In this document: positions 5,972-12,017 of the stretch, piece by piece
How the letters are laid out: each line of letters begins with the position of its first letter
How positions within the stretch are numbered: position 1 is the stretch's first letter
Source of the DNA: an uncultured Collinsella sp.
GTDB taxonomy: Bacteria > Actinomycetota > Coriobacteriia > Coriobacteriales > Coriobacteriaceae
Length of the DNA: 12,017 nt
NCBI GenBank assembly: GCA_959600835.1
Contig: CAUGNQ010000060.1
Span: 1 to 12,017 of the forward strand
Reading direction: 5' to 3'
Notes under the pieces: generated by a model
Database searches by the model: none
What the model was told of the DNA's origin: nothing
Seen by the model: the letters and a program-made list of their open reading frames with translations, nothing else
Program-made: the position numbers and the translations under genes

Positions 5972-6894
5972 AGCTCCACCCGCATAATGCGCCGGATAAC
6001 CACCAGGGCAACGGCGTTGAGGGCAAGACCCAGCACCACAGCGCCCGCGCCGGCAGGCGTCGCAAGACCGCGACGAAAATCTGCCGAAAGCAGCGCCAAC
6101 ACCGCGCACATGCCCGCCGGCATCGCCGCGACCATATGCGCAGACATGCGAGCCTGCGACGTCTTAACATCCAGGCGGCGCTTGAGCTCAATGCGCTCCC
6201 CCACCATGCTCGACGCCTCGGACAGTAAGTCGGCAAGCGGAGCGCCGGTGCGCTGAGACACCTTAAGCGCCAAGGTCACAAGCGAAAGACCGGGGGCGTC
6301 GATACGCACGAGCAAGTCATCGAGCGCGTCGGTCGCCGAGATGCCGCAATCGATCGCCGCCGCCACCCGCAAAAACTCGGTATGCACTGGCTCTTGCGCA
6401 TGAGCGCCCACAAAGCGCATGCCCTGGGCCAGCGAATGTCCCGAGGCAAGCGACATGGAAAGTGCGGTAAACGCCTCGGGCATTGCCTCTTCTGCATCGT
6501 GTTGCTCGCGCCGGCTCTCAAAGCCATCCCGAGCGGCACCAACGGCAAACGGAGCAACAAGTCCCAAGGCAAATCCGAGGGGCGATAACGACACCATCGT
6601 TAGTAAAACGCAGCAGACACCGCTCGATAGCAGCAGAAACGCCAAACGTCCCGAAGCATCTTCGATCACGAGGCCAAGGCGATGCGCCGGAGCCAGCGAT
6701 GCCCACGAACGGGCGATCTTTTTCAGCAGATCGTTTTCCACCAGCTCACGCGGCAGCTTCTCTGCCACCGTCTCGAGCGCCTGACGTGCCAGCTCCGCCG
6801 GCGGTACCTGCGGCACACGAGGTTCCGCCCCGCACGCCGTCGCGACAGAAAGCCCTGCCAAGCCCCCTACGACGAGGGGCACAGTGATCTCCAT
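5968..6894 (-). CDS. tadB: TadB, type II secretion F-domain platform protein
   Basis: This 308-residue integral membrane protein has a hydrophobic N-terminus, a membrane hairpin at about 84-120, a T2SSF domain at about 138-245 (EAMPEAFTALSMSLASGHSL; GLSLVTLALKVSQRTGAPLADLL; ERIELKRRLDVKTSQARMSA) and two C-terminal membrane segments at about 253-270 and 282-301. The size and signature fit TadB. It partners TadC and TadA in the pilus motor platform. The ATG at 6894 overlaps tadA by 28 bases and has AGGAGG seven bases upstream, so it can also be translated independently of coupling. Confidence 0.9.
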   Translation of the reverse strand: MEITVPLVVGGLAGLSVATACGAEPRVPQVPPAELARQALETVAEKLPRELVENDLLKKIARSWASLAPAHRLGLVIEDASGRLAFLLLSSGVCCVLLTMVSLSPLGFALGLVAPFAVGAARDGFESRREQHDAEEAMPEAFTALSMSLASGHSLAQGMRFVGAHAQEPVHTEFLRVAAAIDCGISATDALDDLLVRIDAPGLSLVTLALKVSQRTGAPLADLLSEASSMVGERIELKRRLDVKTSQARMSAHMVAAMPAGMCAVLALLSADFRRGLATPAGAGAVVLGLALNAVALVVIRRIMRVEL

Positions 6895-8195
6895 TCGTCC
6901 ACCTCCTCTTGTGTGAGCGTCCCCGACCGCAGGCCTTCTGCGATAAACGGCGGCTCGCGGTCAAGCGTCCAGGTGCGCTCGGCGGCATCGAACGTCACAT
7001 AGCGCTCGAGCTCTACGCCGCCCGATGCGGCGCGTCGCACCCCCGAATACGAGGAGACGAAGCGCCTGCCATCGGCGTGGCGCTCGGACATCACGATACC
7101 GTCGAGTGCCATGGCAATCTGCTCCTCGATGAGCTCGCTCGGCAGATCGATGCCATAACGTGCAAGCAACGTCAGACGCACCACGGTCTCCTGTTCTGAA
7201 CCCGCATGAAGCGTGGTGAGCGACCCGTCGTGGCCCGTGTTCATGGCCTGCAACATGTCGCAGCACTCGGCACCGCGCACCTCGCCCACCACGATGCGGT
7301 CGGGGCGCATGCGCAGGGCATTAGTCACCAGGTCGCGGATCGTCACCGCGCCCTCGCCCTCAATTGAAGCCTCGCGCGCCTCTAGGCGCACCACGTGCGG
7401 ATGATGCGCAAACTTGAGCTCGGCAGAGTCCTCGATCGTCACGATGCGCTCGCCGGTGGAAATCTCACATGACAACGCGTTGAGCAGGGTGGTCTTACCA
7501 GATCCCGTGCCTCCCGCAACCGCCAGGTCCTGTCGCAGCGACACCGCACACGACAGCAGCTGCGCATACCAAAGCGGCAGCGATCCCAACCCCACGAGCT
7601 CGTCCAGCGAGCAGATACGGTCCGAGAACTTTCGGATGGTGAGGATTGGCCCGTCGATCGCCACGGGTGGAATCACCGCGTTGACGCGATAACCCGTCTT
7701 GAGGCGGGCGTTGACGATGGGGCTACGCTCGTCGATACGACGGCCGAGCGGCGAGATAATGCGGTCGATAAGCACACGGATCTGCTCATCATCCTCAAAC
7801 GCATGCTCGATGGGGTACAAGACGCCGCCGCGTTCAAAGAAAGCCGAGCGACAGCCGTTGATCATGATCTCGGTAACGGTGTCGTCCTCGATGAGCGGCT
7901 GCAACGGCCCCAAGCCCACCACGTCATCCAAAATCTCGTCGATGATGGTTTCGCGCTCGGGCGTCGCGAGATCGGTCGGCTCCTCAACATTGAGCGCCGC
8001 CTCCACCGCAGGACGCAATTCCGAGCGGGCAAGTGCCGGGTCGATATAGGCGCTGATACGCGCCACTTCGTCGTAACCCATGCGGTCCATCACGGCGCGC
8101 TTGGTGCGTCGTTTCACCGCGCGGCGACGCCCCGCATCTACAGGCGCTGCCGCCGCTGCAGCGCCGGCAGCCTTAATCCTCGTTTGCAGGCTCAT
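6867..8195 (-). CDS. tadA: TadA/CpaF secretion ATPase
   Basis: This 442-residue hexameric secretion ATPase powers Flp pilus assembly from the cytoplasmic face. All key motifs are visible: Walker A GGTGSGKTT (228-236), Asp box IVTIEDSAEL (251-260), Walker B region RPDRIVVGEVRG (297-308) and His box GHDGSLTTLHA (321-331). The CpaF-type N-terminal domain (IIDEILDDVVGLGPLQPLIED, then VTEIMING at about 107-114) is intact. A basic, Ala-rich N-terminal tail of about 35 residues precedes it. The ATG at 8195 overlaps the tadZ stop as ATGA. No sign of inactivation was seen. Confidence 0.96.
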   Translation of the reverse strand: MSLQTRIKAAGAAAAAAPVDAGRRRAVKRRTKRAVMDRMGYDEVARISAYIDPALARSELRPAVEAALNVEEPTDLATPERETIIDEILDDVVGLGPLQPLIEDDTVTEIMINGCRSAFFERGGVLYPIEHAFEDDEQIRVLIDRIISPLGRRIDERSPIVNARLKTGYRVNAVIPPVAIDGPILTIRKFSDRICSLDELVGLGSLPLWYAQLLSCAVSLRQDLAVAGGTGSGKTTLLNALSCEISTGERIVTIEDSAELKFAHHPHVVRLEAREASIEGEGAVTIRDLVTNALRMRPDRIVVGEVRGAECCDMLQAMNTGHDGSLTTLHAGSEQETVVRLTLLARYGIDLPSELIEEQIAMALDGIVMSERHADGRRFVSSYSGVRRAASGGVELERYVTFDAAERTWTLDREPPFIAEGLRSGTLTQEEVDEWRSLCPSS

Positions 8196-9844
8196 CGCTG
8201 ATCACCCTCGCGCAACCAGGGAAGGCGGATACGCGGGCGTTCGGTACGCGTTGCACGGTCGGCGACCATATCGCTCCAAGGGCCGACGGCGCACCCCAGT
8301 TCCACGAGCATCTCGCGCGTGGCCTCGCGCATGCTAGTCGCAAAAGCACTGGTCTGCCCCACCGCCTCGTCAGCGCGCCCAAACGCCATGAGCGCGGCGA
8401 GATCCTGCCCGCCATCGGCGATACGAATCTTGGAGCTCAACGCACAGGCAATCTCAAAGCGCATGGCGACGTCCTCGTCTGCCCCGCGCGCACCGAACCG
8501 GTTGAACACGGCGCTCATGCGCGTGCGCGGCACACCTACTCGACTTGCCAGTTCGATGACGCGCGACGCCGATGTCGCGGACGACACCGCCGCATCGCCA
8601 ACGACCAGGCAACGGTCGCTCGCCGCCACCGCAGCCGCCACGGCGTCGCCCCAAAAGACCGAGGTATCGATAAAGACCACGTCGGATTCGCGACGCAGAA
8701 CATCAAGCAGTAGCTCCACCGGACGCGCCATGAGCTCGGCTTGCTCGGGCGCCGCGACGGGACCCCAGAGCGTAACGCCCGGCGCCACGCGCATCGATGT
8801 GGCTACGATATCCGGCTCGGTGAGCGTGCCCGCCGCCGACGGCTCGATAAGTGCCGCCATATCGCGCGGAGCATCGACGCCTAACAAGTCGTAAAGGTTT
8901 CCAAACATCAGGTCCAGGTCGAGCACGGCGGCACGCAAGCCCAACAGCGACGATGTGTGTGCCATGGTGGCAACGATCGTCGACTTGCCGCAACCGCCCG
9001 AACCCGAAATAGCGCAGATGACCGGAGCTCGATGCGGCGGAGCGGCAGCGTCTGCCGGCGGCATCGGAGGCGGCGGGGCGGGCGTCGGTGGCAGCGCCCC
9101 CGTCTCCCCCGCCGCAACCACACGCTGCGTCCAAGCCGGCATGGCAGCTTGTTCGGTCTGCGAGGCAGGCTCGTTCTGCGCAATCTGCTCATGCTGCATT
9201 AGCGACAACTCGCCGCACCCGGCAAAGCCCTCAACTTCGTCGAGTTCATCCGCCAGATTCACGCCGTGCACGTATCCCATATCTACTGCCGGGGAGTCGC
9301 CAGCATGCTGCGCCGGCCCTCCAGCGTCATCGTATACAAGGGGGTTCCGGGGGCGCCGACCATGCTCGGCTTCCGCTTTTCCATAATCATCAACACGCGG
9401 GCCTCTTGTAGCGCGAGGCGCCCCGGGTTCCCTATCAACAAAAGCATCGGGCTCAATCGTCATGCGCCGATCGGAATCAACCGCTCCCTCGCCCGCGCGC
9501 CCGTTGCCGCATATACTGTGTGCAGCGATGACCTCGGTCGCCCCCGCGCGAAACAGCCCCTCGATATCCGACGGATCGAGCGCTTCTATCAACACGACCA
9601 CGCGACTCACGCGGCCTTCGGCCGTCAGGCGCGCAACAGTCTTGCGCACATCTTCGGTATCAAATAGAGACGCCGCGATGATGGCAGCCCCGCGGCGCGA
9701 CGGAAACGCCCGCGCCATGGAAACCAGCCCGTCCAGGTCACCCACGCGAAGCACCTGTGCACCCGCATCACGGCCCTCGACTTCCCGCTGCAACAGCCCG
9801 TAATCGCCGCACGCGCAGCACGCAAGCCAGATCGCCTTCATCAC
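8192..9844 (-). CDS. tadZ: TadZ/CpaE-like atypical ParA/MinD ATPase
   Basis: This 550-residue protein is the likely localisation factor for the pilus machine. Residues about 1-110 look like a receiver-like (pseudo-response-regulator) domain, as in CpaE/TadZ. Residues about 111-272 form a long low-complexity linker ending in a Pro-rich stretch (LPPTPAPPPPMPP). The ATPase domain follows: P-loop SGSGGCGKST (280-289), VLDLDLMFGNLYDLLG (307-322), VVFIDTS (389-395) and SAVFNRFG (444-451). The deviant Walker A signature Lys of ParA/MinD proteins is replaced by Ser (S282) while K287 is kept, a deviation seen in atypical TadZ-type ATPases. The start is GTG at 9844 or ATG at 9841; GGAGG lies 6 or 9 bases upstream, and both overlap or abut the cpaB stop. 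The stop overlaps tadA. Confidence 0.85.
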   Translation of the reverse strand: MMKAIWLACCACGDYGLLQREVEGRDAGAQVLRVGDLDGLVSMARAFPSRRGAAIIAASLFDTEDVRKTVARLTAEGRVSRVVVLIEALDPSDIEGLFRAGATEVIAAHSICGNGRAGEGAVDSDRRMTIEPDAFVDREPGAPRATRGPRVDDYGKAEAEHGRRPRNPLVYDDAGGPAQHAGDSPAVDMGYVHGVNLADELDEVEGFAGCGELSLMQHEQIAQNEPASQTEQAAMPAWTQRVVAAGETGALPPTPAPPPPMPPADAAAPPHRAPVICAISGSGGCGKSTIVATMAHTSSLLGLRAAVLDLDLMFGNLYDLLGVDAPRDMAALIEPSAAGTLTEPDIVATSMRVAPGVTLWGPVAAPEQAELMARPVELLLDVLRRESDVVFIDTSVFWGDAVAAAVAASDRCLVVGDAAVSSATSASRVIELASRVGVPRTRMSAVFNRFGARGADEDVAMRFEIACALSSKIRIADGGQDLAALMAFGRADEAVGQTSAFATSMREATREMLVELGCAVGPWSDMVADRATRTERPRIRLPWLREGDQR

Positions 9845-10500
9845 TCGTCGCCTCCGCTCTTTTTGCCGCGCGCCGTGGCGGGAATCGTCAAGCTGACCGT
9901 TCCCTTGCCCGAGGCTCCCAGCAGTTCCTTGACGTCTTCGGGGTCAGCCGCCAGCGTCACCCATTCGATCTTGCCCTCGCGCGTGGCACCGGAATCCTCA
10001 CTGGTATCGATCACGTACGCGCCGCACAGCCGATCGGTCACGCCGTCTTTTTGCACATACACATCCACGTAGCTGCCCACGCCCGTAGCACCGCCGACCG
10101 AGTGCTCGGCATCGACCGCCACCGAAACGGCGACCTTGCCCTTAGGCACCTCGAGCTTGCGGCTCTCGGCCTTGGTGTAGACATTGCAGATCACGGCGTT
10201 TTTGGGAATACGCGAAGTCGTCACGTCGCCGCGCACCTGGCGCAGCTCGGTCGCTGCGTCACGCGGCAGCAGGCTCGTCAGCCATTCCTGGGTTATGACA
10301 TTGGTCTCATCGAGGGTCTCGCCCACATCGATATCGCGCGCCGCGACGCAAACTTCGACGCGATCGCCACCGTACTTGGCCAAGGTCTCAGCCTGGACCT
10401 GTTCGGCTTGCGAGCGGATCGACGAGCCGTAAACCATGCAGAGCAGAGCAGCGAGCACGCCCGCGACCAGACTGATGGCGATGCGCTTGCTCTTGTTCAC
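9841..10500 (-). CDS. cpaB: CpaB/RcpC-like SAF domain protein
   Basis: The 219-residue protein has an N-terminal membrane anchor (KRIAISLVAGVLAALLCMVYG, about 6-26), a SAF domain at about 47-110 (VEVCVAARDIDVGETLDETN, ending NAVICNVYT), then an RcpC/CpaB-type domain with KVAVSVAVDAEHSVGG and SYVDVYV, and a Lys/Gly-rich tail. CpaB/RcpC proteins act outside the cytoplasmic membrane in Tad pilus assembly; here, without a secretin, an envelope or cell-wall role is likely. The start is taken as GTG at 10500 because GAGGAG lies about six bases upstream. The ATG at 10515 has no ribosome site and would add MRGAA. It is the first gene of the operon, and its stop overlaps tadZ. Confidence 0.86.
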   Translation of the reverse strand: MNKSKRIAISLVAGVLAALLCMVYGSSIRSQAEQVQAETLAKYGGDRVEVCVAARDIDVGETLDETNVITQEWLTSLLPRDAATELRQVRGDVTTSRIPKNAVICNVYTKAESRKLEVPKGKVAVSVAVDAEHSVGGATGVGSYVDVYVQKDGVTDRLCGAYVIDTSEDSGATREGKIEWVTLAADPEDVKELLGASGKGTVSLTIPATARGKKSGGDE

Positions 10501-10597
10501 GGCCGCTCCTCTCATGGCAGTGCCGGGCGAATGCCCGTACCACCATTGTCTGGGCGGTCAGAGTGCAAAGCGGCGCAATCGCAATCTTGGTTTTCGA

Positions 10598-10603
10598 TGT
10601 CAA
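10598..10603 (-). promoter_or_regulatory. Consensus -35-like hexamer ahead of the Tad operon
   Basis: The minus strand has a perfect TTGACA at 10603-10598, about 100 bases upstream of the cpaB start. No good -10 box lies 16-18 bases downstream (the closest reading is GATTGC). So if this is the promoter it is weak or activator-dependent. A short hairpin, CGGGC/GCCCG at 10524-10537, lies in the presumed leader just before the ribosome site. Confidence 0.25.
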
Positions 10604-10610
10604 ACCAATC

Positions 10611-10670
10611 GCTGACCAAAAGCTGACCAGCCCGTCAAGCTCGTGGCAAGGTTTTGGTCAGCACGTCAGC
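10611..10670. repeat. Repeated GCTGACC elements, candidate regulator sites
   Basis: GCTGACCAAAA (10611-10621) is followed immediately by GCTGACCAG (10622-10630), an 11-base period. An exact inverted copy, TTTTGGTCAGC, lies at 10652-10662 and a partial one, CGTCAGC, at 10664-10670. The result is two tandem elements facing each way across 60 bases, just upstream of the -35-like hexamer and the Tad operon. A further TGACC half-site is on the minus strand at 10556-10561. Helical-turn spacing and mirror symmetry suggest cooperative binding of a transcription factor. The repeats are seen; the function is inference. Confidence 0.55.
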
Positions 10671-10700
10671 AAACTGCATGTTTCGAGGCTTTTCCACAGC

Positions 10701-10734
10701 AAAAAAGCCGTCTCCCGAACAGTTGGGAGACGGC
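10701..10734 (-). terminator. Intrinsic terminator of rsgA
   Basis: Nineteen bases after the rsgA stop, the minus strand forms a perfect 10-pair stem (arms GCCGTCTCCC and GGGAGACGGC, 10707-10716 and 10725-10734) with an eight-base loop, followed by six T (10706-10701). It isolates rsgA from the Tad operon, which therefore needs its own promoter. Confidence 0.95.
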
Positions 10735-10752
10735 TGTCATAGGAAAAATCAA

Positions 10753-11937
10753 TTACAGATGGACATCGGGATCGAGCATTTGAGCACTCACGCGCATGGA
10801 TGACGCCAGGTTTTGGAACGTTTCCAGACGCAGGCTATCGATCTGCCCGGCGTCCTCGGCCTCGCGAACGGCGCAGCCCGGCTCATGGACATGCGTGCAA
10901 TCGCCAAACCGGCACGCGCGCGATGCCTCGACAATCTCGGGGAAAGCGCGCGCCAGACCCCGCTCGTGACCCACGAGCGGCAGGCTACGCAGGCCCGGGG
11001 CATCGGCGATCACGCCGGCGTCGCCCGGCAGTGCCACCATCACGCGCGCGACGGTAGTGTGACGGCCCTGATCGTCGCGTTCGCGCACACCGCCGGTCGC
11101 CAACGTATCGTGGCCCAGCAGCGCATTGAGCAGCGTCGACTTGCCGGCACCCGACTCGCCCAGAATCATGGCGCAGCTCCCGGCGGGCACGCAGGCACGG
11201 ACCTCGTCCAGGCCGCGGCCCTCGGCAGAGGACGTCACGATCACGCGCACGTCCGGACCCACCAGGCGGCGCACGCGGTCCAGATCGCGCTCGAGTTCCT
11301 CGGCATCGCAGCGGTCAGCTTTGGTGAGTACCACCACCGGTTCGGCATCGCAGTCGAGCGCCAACACCAGCGAGCGCGCCACGCGGTCGAGCAGCACCTC
11401 GCCGGCACCGAGCGCCTGCACGATTAGCACGCTATCCACGTTGGAGCAGAGCACCTGACGCTCCCCGCGGGCACGGCCGCGCCAACGCTCAAAGCTCGTA
11501 CGGCGCGGCAGCACGCACTCAATCACGCCCATATCGTGCCCGGGAGCGCGGCGCACCGCCACACGATCGCCCACGGCAGGCAGCAGGACCTCGTCCTCGC
11601 CGCGTGACTTGGCAAACCCCACAGCATGCTCGGCACGAAACGTGTCATCGGCAGTCGCCACCAGTGGAAACCCGCGATCCAAGCGCACCACGGCGCCAAG
11701 CTGCATCTGCTCGGGCTCCTCGGCATGTGCGCAGAAATCATCAAAGGCAGCCTGCTGGGCTTCATCGACCGGCAGGTCATCGAACGCCGGAACGTCCTGC
11801 AGCGCGTCGAGTCCCGGCACGCTCGCCAGCAGCTCCTCGGCAGACGCGGGAGCCTCGGTCGCGAGCTTCCGACGACGATCGCGCTTAGCCCGCGCCCCCG
11901 TCGTCTTTTTCTTCGCCTTAGCCCTAGCCTTGCCCAC
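10753..11937 (-). CDS. rsgA: RsgA, ribosome small-subunit-dependent GTPase
   Basis: This 394-residue circularly permuted GTPase acts in late maturation of the 30S subunit. The motifs come in the permuted order: G4 TKAD (205-208), G5 SSAEG (236-240), G1 GESGAGKST (260-268), G2 RHTT (292-295) and G3 DAPG (312-315), followed by the zinc motif C-x4-C-x-H-x5-C (C342, C347, H349, C355). An OB-fold-like region precedes the GTPase domain. The start is taken as GTG at 11937 with GGAGG five bases upstream; the frame stays open upstream but has no better start. A Lys/Arg/Ala-rich tail (residues about 3-26) and an acidic linker make it longer than typical RsgA (about 300-350 residues). A weak promoter candidate (TTGTGG at 11987-11982, TGTGAT at 11964-11959) lies upstream. 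The gene stands alone between two terminators. Confidence 0.96.
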   Translation of the reverse strand: MGKARAKAKKKTTGARAKRDRRRKLATEAPASAEELLASVPGLDALQDVPAFDDLPVDEAQQAAFDDFCAHAEEPEQMQLGAVVRLDRGFPLVATADDTFRAEHAVGFAKSRGEDEVLLPAVGDRVAVRRAPGHDMGVIECVLPRRTSFERWRGRARGERQVLCSNVDSVLIVQALGAGEVLLDRVARSLVLALDCDAEPVVVLTKADRCDAEELERDLDRVRRLVGPDVRVIVTSSAEGRGLDEVRACVPAGSCAMILGESGAGKSTLLNALLGHDTLATGGVRERDDQGRHTTVARVMVALPGDAGVIADAPGLRSLPLVGHERGLARAFPEIVEASRACRFGDCTHVHEPGCAVREAEDAGQIDSLRLETFQNLASSMRVSAQMLDPDVHL

Positions 11938-11985
11938 AAGCGCCTCCCAGCACCATAAATCACAACTGAGCAGGTATTTTCCCAC

Positions 11986-12017
11986 AAAAAAGAGTCGGTC
12001 GAGCAAATGCTCGACCG
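11986..12017 (-). terminator. Intrinsic terminator of a gene beyond the window
   Basis: The arms CGGTCGAGC (11996-12004) and GCTCGACCG (12009-12017) are perfect inverted repeats around a four-base loop. On the minus strand the stem is followed by ACTC and then six T (11991-11986). The T-run starts a few bases late, but the structure is otherwise typical. It implies a minus-strand gene ending just outside the window, so rsgA is probably not read from it. Confidence 0.7.

Noticed and set aside
10500..10515. ATG at 10515 as the cpaB start
   Set aside because: It has no ribosome site, whereas the GTG at 10500 has GAGGAG at good spacing and leads straight into the membrane anchor.
9757..10626. 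Plus-strand open frame of 289 codons
   Set aside because: It lies antisense to the well-supported cpaB and tadZ genes, shows no motif or ribosome site, and has the His/Arg-rich composition of a shadow frame in high-GC DNA.
10813..11427. Plus-strand open frame of 204 codons
   Set aside because: It is fully antisense to rsgA, whose GTPase motifs are unambiguous; this is a shadow frame.

Overview
The window looks like a piece of chromosome from a high-GC actinobacterium of the class Coriobacteriia, most likely Collinsella or a close relative. That placement is an inference from base composition, Shine-Dalgarno-led and heavily overlapping genes, and the style of the Tad locus; no search was run. 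Every convincing gene lies on the minus strand, so the functional order runs from high to low coordinates.

Layout, in transcription order. (1) 11986-12017: a likely intrinsic terminator of a gene lying beyond the window. (2) 10753-11937: rsgA, the circularly permuted ribosome-assembly GTPase, closed by a textbook terminator at 10701-10734. (3) 10501-10700: a non-coding control region with repeated GCTGACC elements in both orientations, ahead of the next operon. (4) 898-10500: one long, tightly packed operon for a Tad (Flp) type IVc pilus: cpaB/rcpC-like SAF protein, tadZ/cpaE-like atypical ATPase, tadA/cpaF motor ATPase, tadB and tadC membrane platform, the flp pilin, an unrecognised single-pass membrane protein, three small TadE/TadF-type pseudopilins, a 721-residue TadG-like protein, and a DUF192 protein. 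Genes overlap or are separated by at most 10 bases, so translational coupling along one transcript of about 9.6 kb is likely. (5) 290-839: a two-gene toxin-antitoxin module (BrnT-like toxin first, ribbon-helix-helix antitoxin second) in which the toxin reading frame is shifted at a G5 run. (6) 94-166: tRNA-Phe(GAA) with its own promoter and a strong terminator.

How it works together: TadA powers the TadB/TadC platform, TadZ is the likely positioning factor, and Flp is the major pilin. The small TadE/F-like proteins are probably minor subunits, and the large TadG-like protein probably sits at the cell surface or pilus base. CpaB may play an envelope-assembly role. No secretin gene is present, as expected for a monoderm, and no prepilin peptidase (TadV/CpaA) is in the window, so it would have to be encoded elsewhere. 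This is a recognisable system rather than a new one. The less explained parts are the 187-residue unknown protein, the Cys/His cluster in the TadG-like protein, the operon-linked DUF192 protein, the repeated sites upstream of the operon and the frameshifted toxin. I saw no CRISPR array, insertion sequence, phage gene or convincing plus-strand gene.
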